A stretch of DNA of 47,578 nt from an uncultured Lachnospiraceae bacterium (lineage in GTDB: Bacteria > Bacillota > Clostridia > Lachnospirales > Lachnospiraceae), in NCBI GenBank assembly GCA_910585715.1, contig CAJUEX010000022.1:1-47578 (forward strand). The letters are read 5' to 3'. The position numbers and the translations under genes were made by a program. Of the stretch, positions 32,369 through 41,464 are shown piece after piece (the stretch's first letter is position 1; every line of letters starts with the position of its first letter). A model generated the notes under the pieces. The model saw only the letters and a list, made by a program, of their open reading frames with translations, was not told the DNA's origin and searched no databases.

Positions 32369-33574
32369 ATGGATATGAGCGTATGGTTCCTTATAGGAGC
32401 AGCTTTGGTATTCTTTATGCAGGCAGGATTCGCAATGGTGGAGGCAGGTTTTACCAGAGCAAAAAATGCAGGCAACATTATTATGAAAAACACTATGGAT
32501 TTTTGTCTTGGTACAGTGGCTTTTTATCTAATCGGATTCAATCTTCTTTGCGGTGAAGGAGGAATTTTTGGCTGGGGCCTGAATCCCTTCAGTGATTTTG
32601 CCAATACAGACTGGTCATCTTTTGTATTTAATCTGGTATTTTGTGCAACCGCCGCTACAATTGTATCAGGCGCTATGGCTGAGCGGACGAAATTTATTAC
32701 ATATTGTATTTACAGCTTTATAATCAGCTTATTTATCTATCCAATTGAAGCTCATTGGATTTGGGGACCGGCAGGAAGCGCATGGCTTACGGATATGGGG
32801 TTCATTGACTTTGCAGGTTCCTGTGCAATTCATATGGTAGGAGGTATTGCCGGTTTGATTGGCGCCGCATTCTTAGGACCCCGTATTGGCAAATACGATG
32901 AAAACGGAAAATCAAAACCCATTTTAGGGCACAACATAACCATTGGCGCATTGGGAGTATTTATTCTCTGGTTTGGCTGGTATGGATTTAACGGCGCAGC
33001 TGCAGCGGATACCACTCAGTTGTCCCAGATTTTTGCCACCACAACAATTGCCCCGGCTGCTGCTACCATAACAGCTATGGTATTTACCTGGATCAGAAAC
33101 GGGAAACCGGACGTGTCCATGTCTTTAAACGGCGCTCTGGCAGGTCTGGTGGCAGTTACGGCAGGATGTCATTGTGTGGATGCGGTAGGCGCTTTTGTCA
33201 TTGGTGCAGTTGCAGGTGTATGGTGCTGTGTAGTGGTACTGGTTGTAGAAAACAAATTCAGAATTGATGATCCGGTAGGTGCGGTGGCAGTTCATGGAGG
33301 CTGCGGTCTTTGGGGTACTCTGGCAGTAGGTCTGTTTAACTATGACACAGGACTGTTTTATGGCGGAGGATTTACTCAGTTGGGTTTACAGGCTTTAGGC
33401 GTTTTGTGCGTAGGAGGCTGGGTAATCATTTGGATGCTGCTTCTGTTTACAGTTTTAAAACATACCATAGGTCTTAGAGCATCTGCTGAAGAAGAAATAG
33501 AAGGACTGGATTCTACGGAGCATGGACTGGAATCTGCATATCCTGATTTCCAGGCAGCAAATTATAAACAATAA
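32369..33574 (+). CDS. amt: Ammonium transporter
   Basis: Amt/Rh-family membrane channel, 401 residues with about 11 membrane segments. Characteristic sequences: FMQAGFAMVEAGFTRAKNAG at the first segment, the pore His in CAIHMVGGIAGLIGA, GFNGAAAADTTQ and the second His region AVHGGCGLWGTLAVGLF. I chose ATG 32369 because GGAGGAG is 6 bases upstream and the family starts here; the ATG at 32342 would add a charged tail. It lies downstream of glnB with an attenuator between, the usual pairing in which P-II closes the channel when nitrogen is sufficient. Confidence 0.95.
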   Translation: MDMSVWFLIGAALVFFMQAGFAMVEAGFTRAKNAGNIIMKNTMDFCLGTVAFYLIGFNLLCGEGGIFGWGLNPFSDFANTDWSSFVFNLVFCATAATIVSGAMAERTKFITYCIYSFIISLFIYPIEAHWIWGPAGSAWLTDMGFIDFAGSCAIHMVGGIAGLIGAAFLGPRIGKYDENGKSKPILGHNITIGALGVFILWFGWYGFNGAAAADTTQLSQIFATTTIAPAAATITAMVFTWIRNGKPDVSMSLNGALAGLVAVTAGCHCVDAVGAFVIGAVAGVWCCVVVLVVENKFRIDDPVGAVAVHGGCGLWGTLAVGLFNYDTGLFYGGGFTQLGLQALGVLCVGGWVIIWMLLLFTVLKHTIGLRASAEEEIEGLDSTEHGLESAYPDFQAANYKQ

Positions 33575-33623
33575 ATGGGTGTTTATCTAATTCCTTAGTT
33601 AATATAAACATGGCAGGAAACTG

Positions 33624-33668
33624 CAGGCGGCCCCGGGCATTTTTGATGCCCGGGGATTCTGCCCTTTT
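33624..33668 (+). terminator. Terminator of amt
   Basis: The perfect 10-bp stem CCCCGGGCAT / ATGCCCGGGG (33631-33640, 33646-33655) has loop TTTTG. Outer GGCAG/CTGCC bases may extend it, and TTTTAT follows. Confidence 0.75.
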
Positions 33669-33748
33669 ATAAAGGGAATCTTATTAGTTCTGCTTTGACT
33701 GTAGAAGTCCTGATGTTACAAAAATTGGGACAATGACTGTAGTTTTCA

Positions 33749-33777
33749 TTGAAAAATCACAGGCAAAATGGTATACT
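33749..33777 (+). promoter_or_regulatory. Promoter of the diguanylate cyclase
   Basis: TTGAAA (33749-33754), 17 bases, TATACT (33772-33777) in the extended form TGGTATACT. Confidence 0.65.
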
Positions 33778-33811
33778 AAGGCTATGTTTATAGCATATAA
33801 GGAGAAGCCAT

Positions 33812-35092
33812 ATGAAGAAGGTTCAGGGAAGCTTATACTTTACCCTTATTTTGATGACATGGATTCCTTTGGTGGGATTTGCAGTAGTCATACTGGGATT
33901 TGCAGCAGGAACGTTAAAGACAGGCATGGAAGAGGAAGTAGAGGAAGCACTTAGAAATCTCGGGGTTTCTATTATGGAAACCTATGAAACAGCATATCCG
34001 GGTGATTATTGTGTGGATGAGGAGGGCCATGTTTTAAAGGGAAGTTTTACTTTGCATGAAGATTACTCCTTGATTGACCACATAAAAGAAGAAACAGGAG
34101 TGGAAGTCAGTCTGCTCTATGGAAATACAAGAATGCTTACAACCATTAGAAACAGTGATAATGAACGTATTGGAGGAACCGTGGTTTCAGACGTGGTGGC
34201 AGAGCATGTGCTTGGGCAGGGAGAAGAGTTTTTTTCCAAGGAGTTATCCATTTATGAAGAAAAATACTACGGCTATTATCTGCCCCTTGTGAACAGTGAT
34301 GGTTCTGTAGCGGGCATGCTGTTTGTGGGAAAGCAGCAGAAAGAGGTGAATGGAAAGGTTGACCATTTGATAGACCAGATTATTATCATTGGCTTTATCG
34401 TCCTGATTCTGGCGGCTTTCTTCAGCATCTGCTTTACGAGAAGCATTGTGACTTCCATTAACACGATGATGGAATTTTTAAGAAAGATAGCAAGCGGGGA
34501 CCTATCCGTTAAACAGGATGAAAAGCTGCTTGCCCGAAATGATGAGATCGGGGAAATGGGAAGGCTTGCTTTAACCGTACAAAGGTCCCTTAGACAGCTT
34601 ATTGAGAAAGATGGTCTGACCGATTTATATAACAGGCGAAGCGGCGAAAGAAGGTTAAGGGAACTGGAAAAAAAGGTAAAGGAGTCAGCGGGGACCTTTT
34701 CCGTGGCGCTGGGAGATATCGACTTTTTTAAAAAATTCAATGATGATTATGGCCATGAGTGCGGCGATGTGGTCTTGAAAAAGGTAGCGGAATGCTTCCA
34801 ACGGCATTTAGAGGAGTGTGACGGATATGCCGTGCGCTGGGGCGGTGAAGAGTTTCTTCTGGTATTTGCAGGGCTTGATGAGAAACAGGCTTTTTCAAAA
34901 ACAGAAACCATTCTTGCGGGTATTCAGAAGATGAAGGTTACATATGGCGAGAAGGAGGTTTCTGTTACGATGACTTTCGGAGTGGCAGAGTATAGGAAGG
35001 ATGAGACAATAGAAAGGCTGGTTAAACGGGCGGACGACAGTCTGTACAAGGGAAAGGCCCATGGACGGAATCAGGTAATAGGAGGACTGTAA
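33812..35092 (+). CDS. Membrane diguanylate cyclase (Cache-HAMP-GGDEF)
   Basis: Makes cyclic di-GMP; 426 residues. First membrane segment about 10-31, an outside sensor region (32-188) of single-Cache type with VNSDGSVAGMLFVG, second segment (189-208), HAMP (209-260), then the cyclase domain with DGLTDLYNRR and the active site GGEEF (344-348). The residues six before the active site lack the RxxD inhibitory site, so feedback by product may be absent. GGAG lies upstream of ATG 33812. No effector gene is adjacent. Confidence 0.93.
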   Translation: MKKVQGSLYFTLILMTWIPLVGFAVVILGFAAGTLKTGMEEEVEEALRNLGVSIMETYETAYPGDYCVDEEGHVLKGSFTLHEDYSLIDHIKEETGVEVSLLYGNTRMLTTIRNSDNERIGGTVVSDVVAEHVLGQGEEFFSKELSIYEEKYYGYYLPLVNSDGSVAGMLFVGKQQKEVNGKVDHLIDQIIIIGFIVLILAAFFSICFTRSIVTSINTMMEFLRKIASGDLSVKQDEKLLARNDEIGEMGRLALTVQRSLRQLIEKDGLTDLYNRRSGERRLRELEKKVKESAGTFSVALGDIDFFKKFNDDYGHECGDVVLKKVAECFQRHLEECDGYAVRWGGEEFLLVFAGLDEKQAFSKTETILAGIQKMKVTYGEKEVSVTMTFGVAEYRKDETIERLVKRADDSLYKGKAHGRNQVIGGL

Positions 35093-35113
35093 AAGGAGCA
35101 TATGGCTCCTTTT
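35091..35113 (+). terminator. Terminator of the diguanylate cyclase gene
   Basis: AAAAGGAGC / GCTCCTTTT with a 5-base loop. It starts within the stop codon, and the U-run is part of the stem. Confidence 0.7.
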
Positions 35114-35219
35114 AATTTGCAGTATTATTTATGATAGAGGCAGTGGCAAAATGAAATAATAATAAATATATATAATATAACAAAAATAAAATAAAAATAA
35201 AATAAAAGTGAAAAAAATA

Positions 35220-35247
35220 TTGATTTTGGTGGTAAAAATGCTATTAT
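35220..35247 (+). promoter_or_regulatory. Promoter of the antiporter gene
   Basis: TTGATT (35220-35225), 16 bases, TATTAT (35242-35247) with TGC directly before it (extended -10). The 60 bases upstream are extremely AT-rich with A-tracts, possibly an UP element. Confidence 0.55.
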
Positions 35248-35292
35248 AAATAACGGAAAAAAGAGAGAAGAGTAGAAAAGAGGAGAAAAATT

Positions 35293-36573
35293 ATGGAAAC
35301 ATCTTATAGCTACTTACTTGATCTGGCATTAATCCTGCTAAGTACGAAAGCGCTTGGCCTTTTAACAAAAAGGTTTAATATGCCTCAGGTAGTAGGAGCA
35401 TTGCTGGCAGGGCTTATTTTAGGTCCGGCGTTGCTTGGCGTCATTACTGAAACCACGTTTATAAAGAGGACTGCTGAAATAGGTGTTATTGTATTGATGT
35501 TCACGGCAGGGATGGAGACGGATGTGGAAGAATTGAAAAAAAGCGGAAAGGCTTCCTTCATCATTGCCCTGTTAGGTGTAATTGTACCGTTGGTGGGAGG
35601 TTACTTTGTGGCAGTCATCTTTAACAAGCCGGGAATGATTGAGTCGGATGCAGGCTGCACCATATTTCTGCAGAATGTATTTATCGGTGTGATTCTGACG
35701 GCAACTTCTGTCAGCATTACAGTGGAAACATTAAAAGAAATGGGAAAGCTGAAGACTCATTCAGGCAATGCTATTTTAGGTGCGGCAATCATCGACGATA
35801 TTTTGGGAATCGTGGCGCTGACTATTATTACAAGTATGGCGGATGCCAGTGTTAAAATCGGCATGGTGCTCTTAAATGTGCTGTTGTTCTTTCTGGTTGC
35901 AGCTGCTGCAGGATGGATTTTTTATAAATTTTATATGTGGTGGAGCAGCCGGGCGGAATATGGTATGCACAGGCATGTTATTGTAGTATTCGTATTCTGT
36001 CTGTTGATGTCCTTTGCAGCTGAGGAATTCTTTGGGGTGGCGGATATTACAGGCGCATTCATTGCAGGACTGATTATTTCCATTACCCAGAAAACAAGAT
36101 ATCTGGCAGCAAGATTTGAAGTATTGTCTTACTTGTATTTGTCTCCTGTATTTTTTGCCAGCATCGGGCTTAAAGTAGTCCTTCCGGAAATGAATGGGAC
36201 GATTGTTGCATTTGCAGTAGCGCTGACTGTGGCGGCAGTTGTTACCAAAGTGGTAGGATGCGGGCTGGGAGCAAAGTTGTGCCGGTATAAAAATTATCAA
36301 TGTGTAAGAATCGGTGCAGGCATGATTTCCAGAGGTGAGGTTGCCCTGATTGTAGCAAGTAAAGGTGCGGCAGTTGGTTTGCTTGGGTCTGCTTTTCTGG
36401 GGCCTGTGGTCATTGTAGTGGTAATTACAACGATAATCACACCAATTTTATTGAAAATGGCATTCAAATGGAATGCTCCGAACCTTCCAATGCTGGAAAA
36501 AGGCGGATTTGCAGTGGGGTATGAAGAGCTTGCGGATATTAGAAGCGGTAAGATATCCTCAGATAAGAAATAA
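35293..36573 (+). CDS. Cation:proton antiporter (CPA2 family)
   Basis: Membrane antiporter of 426 residues with about 12 membrane segments, exchanging Na+ or K+ for protons. Family features: MPQVVGALLAGLILGPALLG near the N-terminus, GVILTATSVSITVETLKEMG, the acidic IIDDILGIVAL in the core, DITGAFIAGLIIS and RGEVALIVASKGA near the end. The paired acidic residues in AAIIDDILG are the likely ion-binding site. There is no C-terminal TrkA-N domain. GAGGAG precedes the start. Confidence 0.9.
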   Translation: METSYSYLLDLALILLSTKALGLLTKRFNMPQVVGALLAGLILGPALLGVITETTFIKRTAEIGVIVLMFTAGMETDVEELKKSGKASFIIALLGVIVPLVGGYFVAVIFNKPGMIESDAGCTIFLQNVFIGVILTATSVSITVETLKEMGKLKTHSGNAILGAAIIDDILGIVALTIITSMADASVKIGMVLLNVLLFFLVAAAAGWIFYKFYMWWSSRAEYGMHRHVIVVFVFCLLMSFAAEEFFGVADITGAFIAGLIISITQKTRYLAARFEVLSYLYLSPVFFASIGLKVVLPEMNGTIVAFAVALTVAAVVTKVVGCGLGAKLCRYKNYQCVRIGAGMISRGEVALIVASKGAAVGLLGSAFLGPVVIVVVITTIITPILLKMAFKWNAPNLPMLEKGGFAVGYEELADIRSGKISSDKK

Positions 36574-36608
36574 AAGGCTGACTTCATGGAAATTCCTTTT
36601 GTTAGGGC

Positions 36609-36637
36609 TTTCAAAAAATTGAGAAACATGGTAAAAT
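36609..36637 (+). promoter_or_regulatory. Promoter of the second chemoreceptor
   Basis: TTTCAA (36609-36614), 17 bases, TAAAAT (36632-36637) in the extended form TGGTAAAAT. Confidence 0.5.
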
Positions 36638-36710
36638 GAATATATTCTGTTAGAGGGTACAGAGAAGGGTATAGTAAAAGGAAATAAAGTAATGATAGGG
36701 AGGCTTTGTG

Positions 36711-38531
36711 ATGGCAGTTAAAGAGAAACAAAAGAAAGCTCCGGGAAAAAATACTAAAAAAGCCATAAGCAAAAAAGCGGATAAACCAAAGAAGAGAGGA
36801 CTTGCTGTTTTCGGAATAGGGCTCAAGATTTACGGACTGGTTTCCGTTTTAATTATCGTGTCCCTTTGCGGTATTCTTTATCTGGCAGATACCTTATCCA
36901 ATATGAGTAAGGTAAATGAGCGGATTATCAATAGCGAAGTGGCGGATATTGAATTGATTTCTGAAGTATCCAGGGATTTTTCCTACATAAACGGTAAGGT
37001 ACTCACTCATGTCATCGCAGTAAAGGAACACAAGATGAATGAGTATGAGGGGGTTATTACAGAGGGGTTTGCGGCACTGGATGAAAAAGTGGCCGCTTTG
37101 GACAGCCGCCTTTCGGAGAAGGATCCGAGAAAGGAAATTTTCGGGAAATTCATACTGGATTATGAAAGATATAAAGGTGCAGTAGAAAGCCTGCTTCAGA
37201 CCAGCCGGGTGAATAAGAATCAGGCAGGAGTGGTGGTTACTACCAACTTTGCGATTTTTGATGATAATGTTGAAGAATACATTGATGAGATGATGGCAAT
37301 CAGCAATAAAAACATGGAAGCGGCAAAGGTAGAGTCCAATGCCTATTCAAAAAGAGTTCCGTTTGTAGTAGGACTTTGCTGTGTATTTATAGCGGCAGCA
37401 GCCCTTGTTATTATTGCCATTACGTATTATACAGTAGTAAGCCCGCTAAAGAAGGTAACGCTGGAACTGGAAAAAATCATGGAAGCAATTGAAGCGGGCA
37501 GGGGAGACCTTACTTCCCGCATCCATATCAATTCCAAGGACGAAATTGGAATGATGGCAAAGGGAATCAACTCCTTTTTAGTAATGCTTCAGGAAGTTAT
37601 TTCGAGCATTTCAATATCCTGCGAGCGGCTGTCAAAGCGTCAGCAGATTGTGGAGGCTAATGTAGAAAGTGCCAGCAGGGGAGCCAATGATACTTCTGCA
37701 ACTCTGGAAGAGCTGGCTGCAGGCATGGAAGAGGTGGCATCCAGTGTGGCTCTGGTAAATGGAGAGACCAGAAAAGTAGAAGGCTCCGTAGACGATATTG
37801 CAAAGCAGGCAGAGGACGGCGCTTCCTATGCAGGCAATATTAAAGAAAGAGCAGAAGAGCTGGATACCAAGGCAAAGCAAAGTAAAAGCGAAGCCCGCAA
37901 TATTGTGGGAGAAATTAATGTGGCAATTACAGATTCTCTGGAAAAAGGAAGAGAAGTGGATAAGATTACCGGACTTACTAATGAGATTATGGGAATTGCC
38001 CATAAGACCAATCTGCTTGCGCTTAACGCTTCCATAGAGGCGGCAAGAGCCGGCGAGGCAGGAAGAGGATTTGCAGTAGTTGCAGATGAGATTCGCCAGT
38101 TGGCAGATAACTCCAAAGAAACTGCAAGCAATATTCAGGATATCAGTTCGGAAGTGGTTACCAGCGTGGAAGAGCTGTCGGCAAATGCCAGCAGGCTTAT
38201 GGAATTTGTGAAAGATACGGTACTGGCGGATTATGATGCTTTAGAAGCAACAGGCCAGCAGTATTATCAGGACGCAGATACTATTAACAATATGATGTAT
38301 CAGATGTCTTATGCGGCAGAGAAGCTTACGGAGGTTATGGATAAGGTGTTAAGTGCTAATGAAGGAATATCCATAACAGTTCACCAGAGCACAGAGGGTA
38401 TTACCAATGTGGTAGGCAATACTTCTGAACTGGCGGATGGCATGAAAGAAGTACTGAATGCTTCCCAGGATGTAAATAAGGTTATCAATGAATTGATGAG
38501 CCATATCAGTCGTTTTGCAGTGATTAACTAA
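36711..38531 (+). CDS. Methyl-accepting chemotaxis protein with 4-helix sensor
   Basis: Chemoreceptor of 606 residues. It has a Lys-rich cytoplasmic tail (1-30), a first membrane segment (about 37-60), a 155-residue helical outside domain (61-215, four-helix-bundle type), a second segment (216-243), HAMP (about 244-300) and the signalling coiled coil. The tip reads AHKTNLLALNASIEAARAGE, followed by GRGFAVVADEIRQLADNSKE. GTG 36708 is possible, but AGGGAGG is 7 bases from ATG 36711. With the receptor at 13024 this makes two chemoreceptors in the window, without che genes nearby. Confidence 0.93.
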   Translation: MAVKEKQKKAPGKNTKKAISKKADKPKKRGLAVFGIGLKIYGLVSVLIIVSLCGILYLADTLSNMSKVNERIINSEVADIELISEVSRDFSYINGKVLTHVIAVKEHKMNEYEGVITEGFAALDEKVAALDSRLSEKDPRKEIFGKFILDYERYKGAVESLLQTSRVNKNQAGVVVTTNFAIFDDNVEEYIDEMMAISNKNMEAAKVESNAYSKRVPFVVGLCCVFIAAAALVIIAITYYTVVSPLKKVTLELEKIMEAIEAGRGDLTSRIHINSKDEIGMMAKGINSFLVMLQEVISSISISCERLSKRQQIVEANVESASRGANDTSATLEELAAGMEEVASSVALVNGETRKVEGSVDDIAKQAEDGASYAGNIKERAEELDTKAKQSKSEARNIVGEINVAITDSLEKGREVDKITGLTNEIMGIAHKTNLLALNASIEAARAGEAGRGFAVVADEIRQLADNSKETASNIQDISSEVVTSVEELSANASRLMEFVKDTVLADYDALEATGQQYYQDADTINNMMYQMSYAAEKLTEVMDKVLSANEGISITVHQSTEGITNVVGNTSELADGMKEVLNASQDVNKVINELMSHISRFAVIN

Positions 38532-38547
38532 GAAAAGATGGTATATA

Positions 38548-38579
38548 AGAGAGACTGCTTTATGCAGTCTCTCTTTTCT
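38548..38579 (+). terminator. Terminator of the second chemoreceptor
   Basis: The 11-bp perfect stem AGAGAGACTGC / GCAGTCTCTCT (38548-38558, 38564-38574) is followed by TTTCT. Confidence 0.8.
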
Positions 38580-38600
38580 AAAGGAGATAAATTAGTACCG

Positions 38601-38629
38601 TTTATTAAAAAAATATGTTATAGTATGAT
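38601..38629 (+). promoter_or_regulatory. Promoter of the trxA-uppP gene run
   Basis: TTTATT (38601-38606), 17 bases, TATGAT (38624-38629). No clear promoter or terminator is seen between here and 44380. Confidence 0.45.
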
Positions 38630-38681
38630 TGCATGAAAACTGCACATTACTATAATAGAAAATAAAAGAAGGAGTAATAAT

Positions 38682-38990
38682 ATGGCAGTTACGATTACAA
38701 CAGAAAATTTTGAAGAGCAGGTCATAAACAGCGATAAGCCGGTTTTATTGGATTTTTGGGCAGAATGGTGCGGTCCTTGTCAGATGCAGACGCCGGTTAT
38801 TGAAGAATTTGCAAAGGAAAACCAGGATGTTCTGGTAGGAAAAGTAAATGTGGACAAAGAGCCGGAGCTTGCCATGAAGTATAAGGTTATGAGTATTCCC
38901 ACCCTGGTAGTGATAAAAGCCGGAGAGAAGACTGCCATAAAGGTAGGGTTTTCCACAAAAGAGGAATTAAGGCAGTTGATAGAGAGGTAA
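38682..38990 (+). CDS. trxA: Thioredoxin
   Basis: Cytoplasmic thiol reductase of 102 residues with active site WCGPC (Cys30, Cys33) and the cis-Pro loop SIPTLVV. Normal length. GAAGGAG precedes the start. It is followed after only three bases by the membrane acyltransferase gene, so the two are probably cotranscribed. Whether it serves that operon or general redox balance is unclear. Confidence 0.96.
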   Translation: MAVTITTENFEEQVINSDKPVLLDFWAEWCGPCQMQTPVIEEFAKENQDVLVGKVNVDKEPELAMKYKVMSIPTLVVIKAGEKTAIKVGFSTKEELRQLIER

Positions 38991-38993
38991 TAT

Positions 38994-40475
38994 ATGATAT
39001 TTAATTCGATAGACTATCTGCTGTTTTTTCCTGTTGTGGTATGTCTTTACTTTCTTATGCCAAAGCGGCTGAAAAATCTTTGGCTTTTGATAGTCAGCTA
39101 TTTTTTTTACATGCAGTGGAACAGGAAATATGCTTTATTGTTAGCAGGCTCTACCTTAATCACTTATGCAGGCGGACTGTGTATCCAGCAGCTTCGCAAT
39201 AAGGGTAAGGAAGCGCCTGCTAAGGCTTGTTTAGGACTTACCTTTGTATTGAATCTGGGTATTCTGTTTTTCTTCAAGTACATAAACTTTGCCATTGATA
39301 ATATCAACCGGTTAACGGGGCTGTTGGGTGCAGAACAAAATACTGCCCATTTTGATATTCTTCTTCCTGTGGGAATATCCTTTTATATTTTTCAGGCATT
39401 GAGCTACAGCATGGATGTGTACCGGGGAGAGATTAAAGCAACCCGGAATATAGTGAAATATGCATTATTCGTGTCTTTTTTCCCCCAGCTTGTAGCAGGT
39501 CCTATTGAAAGGTCCAAAAATCTTTTGGGACAGTTTGACAGGGAACACAGGTTTCAGGCGGACAATGCAAGAAAAGGGCTTCTCATGATGGCATGGGGCC
39601 TGTTTATGAAAATGGTCATTGCAGATAACATTGCCCCTACGGTAGATTTAGTGTTTGGAGATTATAACGGATTTTCCGGTATTGAGATAATATTGGCTGT
39701 AATATTGTTTGCCATACAGATTTACTGCGATTTCGGCGGATATTCCCTGATTGCCATTGGCAGCGCAAAGGTATTGGATTTTCGGTTAATGGAAAATTTT
39801 AAAAGCCCTTATTATGCGGCAAGCATTACAGAATTCTGGAAAAGATGGCATATTTCCCTTACAAGCTGGTTTCGGGATTATCTGTATATACCCCTTGGGG
39901 GCGGCAGGAAGGGAACCATAAGGAAGTACATTAACAAATTCCTTATTTTCTTTGTAAGCGGCATATGGCATGGCGCCGCATGGAATTACATTATATGGGG
40001 TGCCATGAACGGCATATTTATGGTTTTGGAAGAATTGACTGCCGGCTTCAGGCAAAAGCTCAGGACAAGATTTTCGGCGGATACCAAAAGATTCAGCTAT
40101 CGTCTGGCATCCAGACTGATAACTTTCGTGCTGGTGGATTTTACATGGCTGTTTTTCAGGGCTAATAGTGTCAGCGACGCATTTCTTATGATAAAAAAAT
40201 GCTTTGACTATCTGGCGCCGGAAAGAATTGCAGGGCTTGCTTTTGTCAGCATGGGCATGAGTACGCAGATAACTGTAGTGGTGCTTCTGTCCATTTTCCT
40301 TTTGTTTCTGGTAGATGGCATGAAATATAAGGGAATTGATGTGGTACAGCTTGTATTTTCTCAGGGCGCATGGCTGCGTTATGTGATTTACGGGGGATTG
40401 TTGCTTGGCATATTATTTTTCGGAGTATATGGCAACGCATATGTGCAGACCCAGTTTATTTATTTCCAGTTTTAG
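38994..40475 (+). CDS. MBOAT-family O-acyltransferase (AlgI/DltB-like)
   Basis: Membrane-bound acyltransferase of 493 residues with about 11 membrane segments. It begins MIFNSIDYLLFFPVVVCLYF, a very typical AlgI start. Conserved parts are LPVGISFYIFQALSYSMDVYRG, FPQLVAGPIERS, TEFWKRWHISLTSWFRDYLYIPLGG and the catalytic His in SGIWHGAAWNYIIWG. It would move an acyl group, probably acetyl, across the membrane to the SGNH-like protein downstream for attachment to a polysaccharide or teichoic acid (inference). GAGAGG lies upstream. Confidence 0.93.
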   Translation: MIFNSIDYLLFFPVVVCLYFLMPKRLKNLWLLIVSYFFYMQWNRKYALLLAGSTLITYAGGLCIQQLRNKGKEAPAKACLGLTFVLNLGILFFFKYINFAIDNINRLTGLLGAEQNTAHFDILLPVGISFYIFQALSYSMDVYRGEIKATRNIVKYALFVSFFPQLVAGPIERSKNLLGQFDREHRFQADNARKGLLMMAWGLFMKMVIADNIAPTVDLVFGDYNGFSGIEIILAVILFAIQIYCDFGGYSLIAIGSAKVLDFRLMENFKSPYYAASITEFWKRWHISLTSWFRDYLYIPLGGGRKGTIRKYINKFLIFFVSGIWHGAAWNYIIWGAMNGIFMVLEELTAGFRQKLRTRFSADTKRFSYRLASRLITFVLVDFTWLFFRANSVSDAFLMIKKCFDYLAPERIAGLAFVSMGMSTQITVVVLLSIFLLFLVDGMKYKGIDVVQLVFSQGAWLRYVIYGGLLLGILFFGVYGNAYVQTQFIYFQF

Positions 40476-40531
40476 AGGCAGTAGAGTCATGAGAGAGTAT
40501 TGCCTCAGGCTGTCAGGAAAGGGATTCATAT

Positions 40532-41464
40532 ATGAAATATAAAAAGGAGCTTTTGTTTTTTGCAAAGTGCATAATTTTGGCAGTCCTTTTGTTTCTTTTA
40601 TGCTTTACAGTCATTATGCCGCAATATCTGCAGAACAATCAGGCCGCATTATTGGATAAAGTAAAGCGGTTAGAAGCTTTGGAAGGACCTAAAATCGTGT
40701 TGGTGGGAAACTCTAACCTGCCCTTTGGCATCGTGTCCGGAGATATAGAAAAAGAGCTTTCCATGCCGGTTGTAAATATGGGGCTTCACGGGGGAGTGGG
40801 CAATGCATTTAATGAGCAGGCCGCAAAAATCAACGTGCAGGAAGGGGACCTTATTATATTGAGTCCTTCAAGCTTTGATGATGACGATAAAATTAAAAAT
40901 CCTGAGCTTGCATGGATTACCATAGAAAATCATCCGGAGCTTTACCGTTTTATCAGGGTAAAGGATATTCCGGATATGGTAAAAGCATATCCTTCCTATT
41001 TAAAAAAGTGCATAAAACTTTGGACAAACAGCATCGGAAACTTTGCGGAGGAAGGTGTTTATGCCAGAAATATGTACAATGAATACGGGGATAATATCAG
41101 TGACAGGCCGGAAAGCCTTCCGGAGCTGGAATTCAGCGAAGTGAGGGTTCCTGTTATCAGTCAGGAATATGCGGACAGAGTAAATAATCTGAATGAATAT
41201 GTAACCAAAAGGGGCGCCACGCTTGTAATTGCAGCATATCCGATTGCCTATTATGAAAATGCTCCCGCAAAGGAAGAATATGCGGAATTTGAAAAAGAGC
41301 TCAGAGAAAAGGTGGATTGTCCGGTCATATCGGACTATACGGAATATTGTATGTCTCCTGAATTGTTTTATAACACGTATTTGCATCTGACAAATGAAGG
41401 GGCTGCAATACGAACTGAAATGTTAATAAAAGATATTCAAAATTTTTTAGAAAAGAAGGAATGA
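40532..41464 (+). CDS. SGNH-like acyltransfer partner of the MBOAT protein
   Basis: 310 residues with an N-terminal membrane anchor (about 6-29, FFAKCIILAVLLFLLCFTVI) and an outside domain. VLVGNSNLPFGIVSGDIE resembles the first block of SGNH hydrolases, with Ser in GNSN, and the end has YLHLTNEGAAIRTEMLIKD, like the Asp-x-x-His block region of DltD/AlgJ proteins but with His and no clear Asp at the expected spacing. AGGAAAGGG precedes the start. Being directly after the MBOAT gene, it is probably the extracellular transferase. The acceptor is unknown. Confidence 0.75.
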   Translation: MKYKKELLFFAKCIILAVLLFLLCFTVIMPQYLQNNQAALLDKVKRLEALEGPKIVLVGNSNLPFGIVSGDIEKELSMPVVNMGLHGGVGNAFNEQAAKINVQEGDLIILSPSSFDDDDKIKNPELAWITIENHPELYRFIRVKDIPDMVKAYPSYLKKCIKLWTNSIGNFAEEGVYARNMYNEYGDNISDRPESLPELEFSEVRVPVISQEYADRVNNLNEYVTKRGATLVIAAYPIAYYENAPAKEEYAEFEKELREKVDCPVISDYTEYCMSPELFYNTYLHLTNEGAAIRTEMLIKDIQNFLEKKE

